A stretch of 64,000 bases of DNA, from assembly GCA_021155195.1 (NCBI GenBank), contig JAJNPV010000037.1, positions 1 to 64,000 of the forward strand, given 5' to 3'. The position numbers and the translations under genes were made by a program. Source of the DNA: Ohtaekwangia sp. GTDB taxonomy: Bacteria > Bacteroidota > Bacteroidia > Cytophagales > Cyclobacteriaceae. Below the pieces are notes generated by a model. That model saw nothing but the letters and a program-made list of their open reading frames with translations, was not told the DNA's origin and ran no database searches. This document shows positions 44,264 through 53,615 of this stretch, in pieces. Positions within the stretch are counted from its first letter, which is position 1. Each line of letters starts with the position of its first letter.

Positions 44264-45529
44264 ATGTTTGATAAGAAAATACCATTAGCCGAACGCATGC
44301 GCCCATCAAAGTTGGAAGACCTGATAGGGCAGGAGCATCTTGTTGGACCATCGGGCATTATCAGACGTGCGATAGAAACAACGAATGTGCCATCCATGAT
44401 TTTATGGGGACCACCCGGGGTAGGTAAAACTACGATAGCCAATATTATAGCCAATGAAGTAAAGCGCCCTTTTCATATGCTGAGTGCGGTAAGTGCCGGG
44501 GTAAAAGATGTACGCGATATAATCGATCAGGCAAAGCGCGCGAACCGGGTAATTCTTTTTATCGATGAGATTCATCGGTTTAATAAATCGCAACAAGATG
44601 CCTTGCTAGGTGCTGTTGAGAAAGGGACAATTACTTTAATAGGAGCCACTACTGAAAATCCTTCGTTCGAAGTTAATTCGGCTTTGCTTTCGCGATGCCA
44701 GGTGTACACGTTAAAGGCACTCACCGAGACTGACCTTATTAAATTAATGGATCAGGCTCTCGCAAAGGATCTTGAGCTGAAAAAACGAAAGGTTGATGTG
44801 AAAGAACATCAGGCCATGATAAATATTTCCGGTGGCGATGCGCGTAAGATTCTAAATCTATTGGAACTCATTGTCGAATCTACTTCTGGTGACGTTGAAA
44901 TAACGGATGAGTTGGTCATGCAGGTAGCACAAAAACACATTGCCATTTATGATAAAAGTGGCGAACAGCATTACGATATTATTTCGGCATTTATAAAATC
45001 TATCCGCGGCAGCGATCCTAATGCAGCGGTTTATTATTTGGCTCGCATGATAGAAGGCGGGGAGGATGTAAAATTTATTGCCCGAAGAATGGTAATTCTT
45101 GCTTCAGAAGATATTGGCAATGCTAATCCAACAGCGTTGGTCATGGCTACCACTACGTTTCAGGCAGTTACTATGATTGGTTATCCCGAAGCACAAATCA
45201 TAATGTCGCAATGTGCCACCTATCTTGCCTGTTCACCTAAAAGTAATGCAGCGGTTGCCGCTATTGGAAAAGCGTTACAAACTGTGAAAGAAACGGGCGA
45301 TCTTCCCGTTCCGTTGTCTATTCGAAATGCACCGACCAAATTGATGAAGGACCTCGATTATGGAAAAGGATATCAGTATGCGCATGATTTTCGTAATAAC
45401 TTTGTAGCGATGGAGTTTTTGCCGGATGCGATTAAAGAGACAAAGTTTTATGAACCTGGTAAAAATCCCCGCGAGGAAGAACTGAGGAATTATTTGAAGA
45501 GATTGTGGGATAAGAAGTATAATTATTGA
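44264..45529 (+). CDS. rarA: Replication-associated recombination protein RarA (MgsA)
   Basis: 421 residues of the AAA+ clamp-loader group acting at stalled forks. IPLAERMRPSKLEDLIGQEHLVG, Walker A WGPPGVGKTT, Walker B ILFIDEIHRFNK and sensor GATTENPSFE are all present, as is the C-terminal tetramerisation part ending LRNYLKRLW. It starts directly after the DUF3667 stop codon, so the two are likely co-translated, although a functional tie is not known. Confidence 0.97.
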   Translation: MFDKKIPLAERMRPSKLEDLIGQEHLVGPSGIIRRAIETTNVPSMILWGPPGVGKTTIANIIANEVKRPFHMLSAVSAGVKDVRDIIDQAKRANRVILFIDEIHRFNKSQQDALLGAVEKGTITLIGATTENPSFEVNSALLSRCQVYTLKALTETDLIKLMDQALAKDLELKKRKVDVKEHQAMINISGGDARKILNLLELIVESTSGDVEITDELVMQVAQKHIAIYDKSGEQHYDIISAFIKSIRGSDPNAAVYYLARMIEGGEDVKFIARRMVILASEDIGNANPTALVMATTTFQAVTMIGYPEAQIIMSQCATYLACSPKSNAAVAAIGKALQTVKETGDLPVPLSIRNAPTKLMKDLDYGKGYQYAHDFRNNFVAMEFLPDAIKETKFYEPGKNPREEELRNYLKRLWDKKYNY

Positions 45530-45630
45530 TGAATATGTTTAACAGTCGACAGTCCATAGACCACAGCGTATTCTCGATTAGAATTAATTAATAGGTAACG
45601 TCAATCAAGCTCGAGTAACCAGCATCAAGA

Positions 45631-47709
45631 ATGCAGCGACTACTATTTGAATCTTCACCAATATTTATTTTTTTATGTGCAGCCATTGCGCTTAGTTACG
45701 CCTACGTTTTGTACCGATCGAAACACACCTGGAGTAAGCGCATCAATCAGGTTTTGTTTGGGTTAAGAACGGTGCTTGTTTTCTTTTTGTCTATTTTGTT
45801 ATTAGGGCCGGTCATCAAATTAATCACTAATCAGTTTGAAAAACCGAGTTGGGTATTTTTGATTGATTCGTCAAGCTCGGTGGCGGAAGTGGTTGATTCA
45901 ACTTCACGAATTCAATTGAAAGCACAGCTCGATCAGGTGCGGAAGTCTTTGCAGCAAGATGGTTATGAAGTAAAATGGAATGACCTAACGGGAAACCAAC
46001 TGGATGAAGTTTCATTTAATGCGCCAACATCCGATCTTAATAAGGGAATTCAACATGTAATTCAAGAGCATGAAGGAAGAAATCTTGCCGGGATAATTTT
46101 GGTGAGCGATGGAATTTACAATTCAGGACTATCACCGTTGTATACACCCGTTCGGATGCCGATTTATGCTATAGGAATTGGAGACTCGATTGCACGGGTT
46201 GATTTGGTTTTAAAAAATGTTGCTTTTAATAAGGTAGCTTATCAGGGAAATAAATTTCCGATTCGTGCGCAGGTGTTGTTGCAGGGCTTACAAAATCAAG
46301 AGGTTGTTGTTTCCGTATCGAAGAATGGAAAATCGATCTCCACTCTTCAGAAAAATTCTGCTGACAAATCATTTCTTGATTTTGATTTTCAATTGGATGC
46401 AACCGAAAAAGGAATTCAACGCTATGATATTTCTGTAAAACCTGTTGATGCGGAGAGTAACAAACGCAACAACGCTGCGAGTGTGTTTATTGAAGTAGTG
46501 GAGGGAAAGAAGAAGATTGTGATGATTGCACCTGCTCCACACCCAGATGTCAAAGCCATGAAAACGGTAGTGGAGAAAAACTCAAACTACGAATTTGTTC
46601 TACATATTCCGGGAATAGCCGAAGCTGATCCGGCTTTGTTAACTGCAGGAGGAGCCGAGCTTTATATTTTTCATCAGGTAGTTGATCAGTTTGGAAAAAC
46701 TTCAAGATTGTTTTCGGATCTCTATAAAAGCAAATCATCAGTTATGCTCATGATTGGAGGCAATACCAACCTGAGACAATTACAACAGTTTGATATACCC
46801 ATTCAATTCGAATCGTTTAATGGCCAGTGGGATGATGTTACGCCTGTAATCAATAACAACTTCCGCGACTTTGGTTTTTCGGAAAACAGCAATGGGGTGT
46901 TTGCGCGCTATCCCCCAGCCGATGTACCCTTTGGAAAATTTTCGTATCCGCCATCAGCAAGCGTACTCTTATATCAACGCATTGGGAGCATTACAACGGA
47001 CCGACCTATGTTAATGACCTGGCCGGATAACAACCGGAAAATTGCAGTGATGATTGGTGAGGGTATGTGGCGCTGGCGATTGAATGAGTTTGCTGATACA
47101 GGAAATACCCTATTTTTTGACGAATTGTTTTCAAAACTGATTCAATACTTAAGCACGCTTGAAGACAAGCGAAAGTTTCGCGCCTTTCCATTACAGAATG
47201 AATTTTCCGATTCGGAACCTGTGGTGATTGAAAGTCAGGTATACAATGATTTGTTTGAGTTGGTATATGGAAATACCATTCGTATGGAAGTGCGTAATGA
47301 AAAGGGAGAAGTCTCTAATTATAGTTACGTGACCAGCCCGGGAAGTTCACGCTACCGGATTGGCGGATTGAAAGAAGGAATTTATCGGTTCAAAGCATTC
47401 ACCACAGTGAACAATAACACAGAAGAAGTGAACGGACAATTTTTGGTGAAGACTCAAAACCTGGAAGCTCAAAACCTGACAGCTGATTTCGGATTGCTTC
47501 GGAAGCTTGCTACTGAAACAGGAGGGAAGTTTTACAAAGCAGATCAGGTATCTGATTTGACTAACGACCTCAATCAAACAAAAGTGGCCAGCCTCATTCA
47601 CTCAGAGGAGACCTTCAATCAATTGATCAATTTGAAATGGGTTTTCTTTTTGTTACTCACATTGATAAGTGCCGAGTGGTTTATGAGAAAGTATTTGGGG
47701 AGTTATTGA
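45631..47709 (+). CDS. VWA-domain membrane protein
   Basis: 692 residues. Two N-terminal spans (about 9-28 and 43-65) precede a VWA domain with a complete MIDAS start, D79-S81-S83 in FLIDSSSSV, and ILVSDGIYNSG. Next come beta domains (about 205-290), a class I amidotransferase-like region (GGAELYIFHQ) and a C-terminal span near 668-684. The layout matches large envelope VWA proteins of Bacteroidota related to the Bat group. No MoxR gene is adjacent. Role unknown; binding of protein partners through a metal site is likely from family. Its stop overlaps the convergent lipoprotein by seven bases. Confidence 0.85.
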   Translation: MQRLLFESSPIFIFLCAAIALSYAYVLYRSKHTWSKRINQVLFGLRTVLVFFLSILLLGPVIKLITNQFEKPSWVFLIDSSSSVAEVVDSTSRIQLKAQLDQVRKSLQQDGYEVKWNDLTGNQLDEVSFNAPTSDLNKGIQHVIQEHEGRNLAGIILVSDGIYNSGLSPLYTPVRMPIYAIGIGDSIARVDLVLKNVAFNKVAYQGNKFPIRAQVLLQGLQNQEVVVSVSKNGKSISTLQKNSADKSFLDFDFQLDATEKGIQRYDISVKPVDAESNKRNNAASVFIEVVEGKKKIVMIAPAPHPDVKAMKTVVEKNSNYEFVLHIPGIAEADPALLTAGGAELYIFHQVVDQFGKTSRLFSDLYKSKSSVMLMIGGNTNLRQLQQFDIPIQFESFNGQWDDVTPVINNNFRDFGFSENSNGVFARYPPADVPFGKFSYPPSASVLLYQRIGSITTDRPMLMTWPDNNRKIAVMIGEGMWRWRLNEFADTGNTLFFDELFSKLIQYLSTLEDKRKFRAFPLQNEFSDSEPVVIESQVYNDLFELVYGNTIRMEVRNEKGEVSNYSYVTSPGSSRYRIGGLKEGIYRFKAFTTVNNNTEEVNGQFLVKTQNLEAQNLTADFGLLRKLATETGGKFYKADQVSDLTNDLNQTKVASLIHSEETFNQLINLKWVFFLLLTLISAEWFMRKYLGSY

Positions 47710-48737
47710 GACTTAAGATATTGCTTACAATTTATTAAGTTAGTTGTATCTCGTTGATGAAGTTTAATTTTCCCCTCGTTAGTTAGAATAAACTTTTCAG
47801 AGAGATTTAGTTGAGAGATACCCTCGGGAAATTCTTCACAGTCATAAGTATTAAATGATAATATATGCAGCAAGCTGTCATTTAGAGTACTGTAGCTTTC
47901 ATAGTTAATTCCAAAATCACTTCCAAAGCTTGAGATAAATTCGAGATCACCGGAATCTGAAAAGGTAGAGTCGATCATCCCTAATGCTAAGAATGAATAC
48001 AGGTCATCAGATTCGTATTGCTCTCCATATATAATACAAGGAAAGAATTTGCCACGATTGTTTTTGATTGAGATAATGTATGATGATTTAAAACCGTTCT
48101 CTTTATTGATCTGTCTTCCCAATTTAGTAGAATCAATTCTAAACAAACTGTTTTTATCAAAACCTCTCAAGTCAAAAGTATTTGAATTTGATCTTGCTAA
48201 AAGTCTTAGTTCTTCCCAAGAATCTGCAGACCTTTGGGGAATAAAATTATCAGTAATAAATCTCCCTGAAACTTTTATTTGTTGCCCAACAGGAAGAAAT
48301 TCATTTATAGTCTCTATTAAGGACTCAAGTTCTTTTGATTTACAATTTCGAAAGGATATTTCAATTTTATCGCCCGAACGAGTATGAATTGTCAAATTAA
48401 CAAAACGATTACTTGGTTCGCGATCTTCATAATAGTTATTGCTTCTTTTGAAATTTTGACTCAATTGTGGTGTTAGTCTATGCAAAATAAAGGGGACAAA
48501 TAATCTTCCAGCTTTTATAGGTTCACCAGTTTGCCAATTTTTTTCAATTCTAATTATTGAGTCGTGCTTAACAACAGTCTCCATCAGTCGACTATATTGA
48601 TCATATTCTGAAATTTTAAGTAATACAAAAGTCGAGTCAACACTCATATCTATTGTGCTTACTTCAACGCGATTATCCTGTTTATTATTGCAGCAAATTA
48701 TAATAGCCAGGCAGAAACCAATGAAATATTTCCTCAT
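47703..48737 (-). CDS. Predicted lipoprotein, unknown function
   Basis: 344 residues from ATG 48737, where a normal lipoprotein signal begins (MRKYFIGFCLAIIICCNNKQ, lipid Cys about position 16-17). An upstream in-frame ATG would add 14 odd residues. The mature part is charged and beta-rich. No domain is recognised. It is convergent with the VWA gene (7-base overlap) and transcribed away from clpC. Its AT-rich composition is slightly stronger than that of its neighbours. This impression is by eye only. Confidence 0.75.
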   Translation of the reverse strand: MRKYFIGFCLAIIICCNNKQDNRVEVSTIDMSVDSTFVLLKISEYDQYSRLMETVVKHDSIIRIEKNWQTGEPIKAGRLFVPFILHRLTPQLSQNFKRSNNYYEDREPSNRFVNLTIHTRSGDKIEISFRNCKSKELESLIETINEFLPVGQQIKVSGRFITDNFIPQRSADSWEELRLLARSNSNTFDLRGFDKNSLFRIDSTKLGRQINKENGFKSSYIISIKNNRGKFFPCIIYGEQYESDDLYSFLALGMIDSTFSDSGDLEFISSFGSDFGINYESYSTLNDSLLHILSFNTYDCEEFPEGISQLNLSEKFILTNEGKIKLHQRDTTNLINCKQYLKSQ

Positions 48738-48824
48738 GTTTATAGAATAGTATTCATAACATAGACTCAGTAATTTCAATCTAATTTATCTATTCTGTGA
48801 ATCAGTGGCTACAAATCTCTAAGC

Positions 48825-48852
48825 AAAAAAAAAGGCGGGTTGCCCCGCCTTT
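48825..48852 (-). terminator. Intrinsic terminator of clpC
   Basis: On the minus strand, AAAGGCGGG and CCCGCCTTT (48852-48831) with a 4-base loop end in a long T-run (plus-strand A-run from 48825), just 5 bases after the clpC stop codon. Confidence 0.93.
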
Positions 48853-48856
48853 CAAT

Positions 48857-51403
48857 TTATTCGCTCTTTTTCTCTTTTGAGGGAGCTTTTGGTTTTTTCC
48901 CCTTTATGGTAAGAACCTCTCCGGTGCCTTCGTAGTCGGCAACGATGGTGCCCCCTTCAGGAATTTCACCTTTCAGAATTTCTTCTGCTACCGGGTCTTC
49001 CAAATATTTTTGAATGGCACGATTCAATGGTCGCGCTCCAAATGCCGGATCATATCCTTTACCCGCTAAAAAGTCCTTCGCCTTTTCAGTAAGCTCAACG
49101 TGGTAGCCCAACGTAAAGATGCGGGCAAACAATTTACCGAGTGTAATGTCAATGATTTTATGAATGTGTTCGCGCTGTAACGTGTTAAACACAATCACAT
49201 CATCCAAACGATTTAAAAATTCAGGACTAAAGGCACGCTTCAACGCACTTTGAATCGTTGACTTCATCACCTCTTCATCGTTGTCGCGTTTGGCAGCTGT
49301 CGTAAAACCAATACCAGCTCCAAAATCTTTCAAATCACGCACACCAATGTTGGAGGTCATGATGATGATGGTATTTCTGAAATCAACTCTTCGGCCTAAG
49401 CCATCCGTAAGAATTCCATCATCCAACACCTGAAGTAAAATATTGAATACATCTGGGTGAGCTTTCTCAATTTCATCCAGCAACACAACAGAGTAAGGTT
49501 TGCGTCTTACTTTTTCAGTAAGCTGGCCACCTTCTTCATAGCCTACGTATCCGGGAGGTGCACCCACTAATCGCGACACAGAGAATTTCTCCATGTACTC
49601 ACTCATGTCAATGCGAACCAACGCATCGTCCTTATCAAATAGGTAAGAAGCTAATACTTTGGCGAGTTCAGTTTTTCCTACACCGGTAGGGCCTAAGAAA
49701 ATAAATGAACCAATTGGTTTTTTTGGATCTTTCAATCCAACGCGTGTGCGCTGAATTGCTTTTGTTAACTTCTTAATGGCTTCATCCTGACCAATCACTT
49801 TGCCATTCAACTGCTCGCCCATGCCCAGCAACTTGTTGCTTTCTTTTTGAGCAATACGATTGGCAGGGATTCCCGTCATCATGCCCACCACATCAGCTAC
49901 GTTGTCTTCAGTTACGGTATATTTTTCAGTACGGGTTTTTTCTTCCCATCGTGCCTTTGCTAAATCAAGTTGTTCGATCAGTTTCTTCTCTTTGTCCCGG
50001 AGTTGTGCAGCCTCTTCATACTTTTGGCTTTTCACCACCCGGTTTTTCTCTTTCTTCACATCTTCAATAGCCTCTTCAAACTTCACAATATCTTCGGGCA
50101 CATGAATGTTGTTAATGTGAACGCGCGCACCGGCTTCGTCCATTACGTCAATTGCCTTATCGGGAAGGAAGCGATCGCTGATGTATCGATCCGATAACTT
50201 CACACACGCTTCAAGCGCTTCTTTGGTATAGTTTACATGATGGTGATCTTCGTACTTTTCTTTGATGTTTTCCAGAATCTGGATTGTCTCATCTACGGAA
50301 GTAGAATCAACCATTACCATCTGGAACCTGCGCGCTAATGCACCATCCTTCTCAATATATTGACGATATTCATCCAGTGTAGTAGCGCCAATACACTGTA
50401 TTTCGCCACGCGCTAACGCAGGCTTAAACATATTCGAAGCATCCAGTGAGCCGGAAGCACCCCCGGCACCCACAATCGTATGCAACTCATCAATGAATAG
50501 AATTACATCGGCCGATTTTTCCAATTCATTCATTACGGCTTTCATCCGCTCTTCAAACTGACCGCGGTATTTTGTACCGGCAACCAATGAAGCGAGATCC
50601 AACGTAACTACACGTTTACCAAAAAGTACACGCGAAACTTTCTTTTGGATGATACGGAGAGCAAGACCTTCGGCAATAGCCGTTTTACCTACACCGGGCT
50701 CACCAATTAATATTGGATTGTTCTTTTTTCTGCGGCTCAGGATTTGAGCAACGCGTTCAATTTCTTTTTCGCGACCAACGATAGGATCCAACTTGTTGTC
50801 TTCCGCTAACTTGGTTAAATCGCGCCCGAAATTATCAAGCACCGGAGTGCGAGATTTTTCAGTACCTTTTTTCTCCTTGCTTCCGCTGCCGGGATTGGCT
50901 GCACTTCCAAACATTTTAGATGAGTCATCATCCGGATCGTCAGTATCGGAAGCAGATGTAGGTTGATCATTTTGGTATTCCAGCATTTCTTTCACCACAT
51001 CATAAGCAACATCAAACTTGTTTAAGATTTGTGTGCCTAAGTTGTCGGGATCGCGCAGGATTGACAACAACAAATGTTCGGTGCCAATCAACTGAGCTTT
51101 AAATATTTTTGCTTCGAGGTACGTGATCTTCAACACTTTTTCTGAGGCGCGGGTCAACGGAATGTTTGCCAGGTTCTTGATCTCGTGTGTTGCTGTGCCT
51201 TTCGAGATTTTTTCAATCTCGCCACGCAACTCATCCAATGGCACACCCAACTTTTTTAAAACGCCCACGGCCACACCTTCACCTTCACGAATCATCCCCA
51301 GCAGGAGATGTTCGGTGCCGATGTAATCGTGCCCCAATCGTAATGCTTCTTCCCGGCTTAAGGAAATAACTTCTTTAACCCGGTTAGAAAATTTTGCTTC
51401 CAT
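48857..51403 (-). CDS. clpC: ATP-dependent Clp protease ATP-binding subunit ClpC
   Basis: 848 residues from ATG 51403 (MEAKFSNRVKEVISLSREEA); an earlier ATG adds three residues. Two N-terminal Clp repeat units (about 1-140) are followed by AAA-1 with GEPGVGKTA and FIDELHTIVGAG, a UVR-containing middle region (EEAAQLRDKEKKLIEQLD) and AAA-2 with GPTGVGKTELAK and VLLDEIEKAHPDV. This arrangement is ClpC, not ClpB. It unfolds substrates for ClpP, which is not in this window. Single transcription unit. Confidence 0.96.
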   Translation of the reverse strand: MEAKFSNRVKEVISLSREEALRLGHDYIGTEHLLLGMIREGEGVAVGVLKKLGVPLDELRGEIEKISKGTATHEIKNLANIPLTRASEKVLKITYLEAKIFKAQLIGTEHLLLSILRDPDNLGTQILNKFDVAYDVVKEMLEYQNDQPTSASDTDDPDDDSSKMFGSAANPGSGSKEKKGTEKSRTPVLDNFGRDLTKLAEDNKLDPIVGREKEIERVAQILSRRKKNNPILIGEPGVGKTAIAEGLALRIIQKKVSRVLFGKRVVTLDLASLVAGTKYRGQFEERMKAVMNELEKSADVILFIDELHTIVGAGGASGSLDASNMFKPALARGEIQCIGATTLDEYRQYIEKDGALARRFQMVMVDSTSVDETIQILENIKEKYEDHHHVNYTKEALEACVKLSDRYISDRFLPDKAIDVMDEAGARVHINNIHVPEDIVKFEEAIEDVKKEKNRVVKSQKYEEAAQLRDKEKKLIEQLDLAKARWEEKTRTEKYTVTEDNVADVVGMMTGIPANRIAQKESNKLLGMGEQLNGKVIGQDEAIKKLTKAIQRTRVGLKDPKKPIGSFIFLGPTGVGKTELAKVLASYLFDKDDALVRIDMSEYMEKFSVSRLVGAPPGYVGYEEGGQLTEKVRRKPYSVVLLDEIEKAHPDVFNILLQVLDDGILTDGLGRRVDFRNTIIIMTSNIGVRDLKDFGAGIGFTTAAKRDNDEEVMKSTIQSALKRAFSPEFLNRLDDVIVFNTLQREHIHKIIDITLGKLFARIFTLGYHVELTEKAKDFLAGKGYDPAFGARPLNRAIQKYLEDPVAEEILKGEIPEGGTIVADYEGTGEVLTIKGKKPKAPSKEKKSE

Positions 51404-51534
51404 ATTTGGCATATTCTTGAGTATTGTAAATGTAAAGTTTTAACTGTGATAATTCCAACTGCTTCACGACCCTAGATTGGTAATTAAAAACTACTAATCC
51501 AACGGTTATTAAACATGATCTGTATTTTTTTTGT

Positions 51535-52164
51535 TCAACCTTTATTCCATGAGGCAAGGATTAGGGAACCGCTCCGGGGTCCTTCGCAAAACAGGAGATC
51601 GATCAGGCTCAGATTGTCTGCAAAATGATTGCCAAAGACCTGATAGTAAGGAACGGATTTGTAGATTGATCGCTCTGAATACGGTATTTTAGCTTGAATC
51701 AGCGATCGTAGATCATCAAAAGTTGTTTCAGGATTTTTTTTGTACGCCACACTAGCCGAAAGTTGAGGCTGGAGAGAAATACTTTTCAGACAGAATGACA
51801 GCAGAGCCAAATTAAGATCAAAGAGAAAAATGTGGCCAGCATAAATTATTTTCTTCAGATCATCAGAATAATATTCAAAGAAGGGTGCCTTTCGGTAGGC
51901 CGATTCAATGGTGCGCCAGTGATTGTTTTGCCATTTAATACGGTAGTCAATCTTCACATCACCAATCGCAATTTTACCATGTTTGTTTGTCAGCGGAACG
52001 GTTAACAGCTCAATGCCTTGTGCCGTGTTAATATAACATCGATTGCGGTAACTCTGCTTTACAAAATATTCATGCTTTTCAAGTTGAATACTCGAATAAT
52101 CCTGAAGCGCACAGAAGTACTCAAGCGAAGGAAGATAATGAAGTTCGATTAGAGCCGATTTCAA
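51535..52164 (-). CDS. WbqC-family protein
   Basis: 209 residues. ALIELHYLPSLEYFCAL at the N-terminus, YRNRCYINTAQGIELLTVPL and WRTIESAYRKAPFFEYY are the landmarks of the WbqC family, found in O-antigen or polysaccharide regions and also widely in Bacteroidota next to signal peptidase genes. The enzymatic role is unproven. It lies between clpC and the tsaC gene, same strand, without overlap. Confidence 0.9.
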   Translation of the reverse strand: MKSALIELHYLPSLEYFCALQDYSSIQLEKHEYFVKQSYRNRCYINTAQGIELLTVPLTNKHGKIAIGDVKIDYRIKWQNNHWRTIESAYRKAPFFEYYSDDLKKIIYAGHIFLFDLNLALLSFCLKSISLQPQLSASVAYKKNPETTFDDLRSLIQAKIPYSERSIYKSVPYYQVFGNHFADNLSLIDLLFCEGPRSGSLILASWNKG

Positions 52165-52203
52165 ATTTTATATTTAGGGGATTTACACAAAATAAATAAA
52201 CTA

Positions 52204-52300
52204 ATGTCAGACTGAGTTTATCGAAGTCGAATAGGTTCAATCAAAAGTTTTCGACAGGCCTGCCTGCACGTAGCCGCTTCGGCAAAGGCAGGCTAAAACG
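52204..52300. repeat. Dispersed TCGA-type palindromic region
   Basis: The gap before tsaC holds GTCAGACTGAGTTTATCGAA, then TTTTCGACAGGCCTGCCTGC and its near-inverse AAAGGCAGGC (TGCCTGC against GGCAGG). These resemble the dispersed GTCAGGCTGAGC/TCGACAG elements frequent between Bacteroidota genes. No gene or terminator is seen. Confidence 0.5.
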
Positions 52301-52312
52301 GACAATTGATTA

Positions 52313-52933
52313 TCAATAAAATATTCCAAGCCCTTGCCGAATCACTTCAGGTTGGCCGCTGGTAAAGTCAACAATGGTGGAAGGAATGTTTCCGCCCGGT
52401 CCGCCATCAATCACAAGATCCACCTGATGTTTAAAGTCCTCATAGATTTCTTCCGGGTCAGTTGTGTATTCTTTAATGATGTCATCATCTTTAATGGAAG
52501 AAGTGATCAAGGGATTATTCAATTGACGAACCAATGCTAACGGAATAGGATGATCGGGAATACGAATCCCGACCGTCTTCTTATTTACATTTAAAATCTT
52601 GGGCACGTTACTGTTCGATTCAAAGATAAAGGTGAATGCGCCCGGCAATAATTTTTTTAAGATTTTGAATTCGGGTGTATCCAGTCTTTTCACATACTCT
52701 GAAATATGACTTAGGTCGCTACAGATAAAAGAGAGATTTAGTTTTTGAGGTTTAACTTGAGTGATGGTGCAAAGTCGCTCCACGGCTCTTCGGTTGATCA
52801 AGTCGCACCCAATTCCATAAATCGTATCGGTAGGATAGATAATGACCCCACCTTTTTTCAACACCTCAACAACCTGCGCAATTTTGCGTGGTTCAGGATT
52901 GACTGGGTGGATAGCGAGGAATTCAGCGGGCAT
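52313..52933 (-). CDS. tsaC: L-threonylcarbamoyladenylate synthase
   Basis: 206 residues of the Sua5/YrdC/YwlC fold that makes the activated threonylcarbamoyl group for t6A37 in ANN-decoding tRNAs. GGVIIYPTDTIYGIGCDLINR (trimmed here to its first 20 residues or fewer in the motif YPTDTIYGIGCD) and KPQKLNLSFIC are diagnostic, with VGIRIPDHPI and STIVDFT at the end of the ATP site. It is the short form without the Sua5 C-terminal domain. It lies 12 bases downstream of the toxin gene, but is unlikely to be functionally linked. Confidence 0.95.
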   Translation of the reverse strand: MPAEFLAIHPVNPEPRKIAQVVEVLKKGGVIIYPTDTIYGIGCDLINRRAVERLCTITQVKPQKLNLSFICSDLSHISEYVKRLDTPEFKILKKLLPGAFTFIFESNSNVPKILNVNKKTVGIRIPDHPIPLALVRQLNNPLITSSIKDDDIIKEYTTDPEEIYEDFKHQVDLVIDGGPGGNIPSTIVDFTSGQPEVIRQGLGIFY

Positions 52934-52945
52934 CTGTATAAATAG

Positions 52946-53233
52946 TTAACCAAATTTTTTCTTTGGATCTTGACGGACATCGAAGAAAGCAAGGATAATA
53001 ATTTTTTTGTCTCTTATTCTATAAAGTATCATTGTATGTGGCGAAAGTTGAAACCCTCTGATATCACCACTTTCGATTTGCCCTATGGAAGGATAATTCT
53101 TAAGCAGTCGAAAAAGTTCATCTGTCTTTTTTACAAACTGTTTGGCTGTTTTTTCTCCCCAGGTGTCTTTTATGTAATCAACAATAGAGTCGAAGTTCTT
53201 TTCGGCTCGTGGAGTTACAAGAACTTGTTTCAA
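52946..53233 (-). CDS. RelE/ParE-type toxin
   Basis: 95 residues, the size of a RelE/ParE toxin. VTPRAEKNFDSIVDYIKDTWGEKTA starts the first helix pair (first 20 shown here: VTPRAEKNFDSIVDYIKDTW), and ILYRIRDKKIIILAFFDVRQDP is the C-terminal beta sheet. The ATG overlaps the stop of the antitoxin gene by four bases, so they are translated together. RelE-like members cut mRNA on ribosomes and ParE-like ones block gyrase; the sequence fits ParE slightly better, but this is not settled. Confidence 0.88.
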   Translation of the reverse strand: MKQVLVTPRAEKNFDSIVDYIKDTWGEKTAKQFVKKTDELFRLLKNYPSIGQIESGDIRGFQLSPHTMILYRIRDKKIIILAFFDVRQDPKKKFG

Positions 53234-53460
53234 AATTTTTTCTTTACGTTTTCCCAGTCAATAAGATTTTTGTCGTCCTGAGATTCTTCGTATGATAGGT
53301 AAACTTCTTTTTTTTGTTCTTCACTCAAAGTTTTCCAAATCTGTCCTTCTTCAACATTTTCACTTTGTTTGAGAAAATCATAAACAGTCCTAAGTAGTTG
53401 CTCATTTTCAATTTTATCGAGGATTTTATACAAATCCGATTTCATCTCAATTGTGCTCAT
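53230..53460 (-). CDS. Antitoxin partner of the RelE/ParE toxin
   Basis: 76 residues, upstream of and overlapping the toxin gene (ATGA). It is helical and acidic: MSTIEMKSDLYKILDKIENE, then SYEESQDDKNLIDWENVKKKF (last 20 residues or so). I see no ribbon-helix-helix or HTH DNA-binding domain; the C-terminal acidic/aromatic part is likely the toxin-wrapping segment. A -7 element TAAATTTG lies on the minus strand at 53484-53477 with no clear -33. Classification is by position. Confidence 0.8.
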   Translation of the reverse strand: MSTIEMKSDLYKILDKIENEQLLRTVYDFLKQSENVEEGQIWKTLSEEQKKEVYLSYEESQDDKNLIDWENVKKKF

Positions 53461-53591
53461 ATAGAATTGTTTATGTCAAATTTAAGATTTTTAAAGTTGA
53501 AATGGATATGGCGCATAATTCGAAGTGCTTTCGATATATCCCTTATAATTTGCCCACCTGGCGCCTGGTAGGCAGGTTCACGGCAGTTTCT

Positions 53592-53599
53592 TAACTTTG
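53592..53599 (+). promoter_or_regulatory. -7 element of mltG
   Basis: TAACTTTG fits TAnnTTTG and is 17 bases before the mltG ATG. A good -33 TTG is not present at the proper distance. Confidence 0.4.
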
Positions 53600-53615
53600 A
53601 ACTCCAATTTTAATT

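Noticed and set aside
48049..48387. 112-codon plus-strand frame inside the lipoprotein gene before clpC
   Set aside because: Antisense of a frame that has a signal peptide and lipobox; no independent support.
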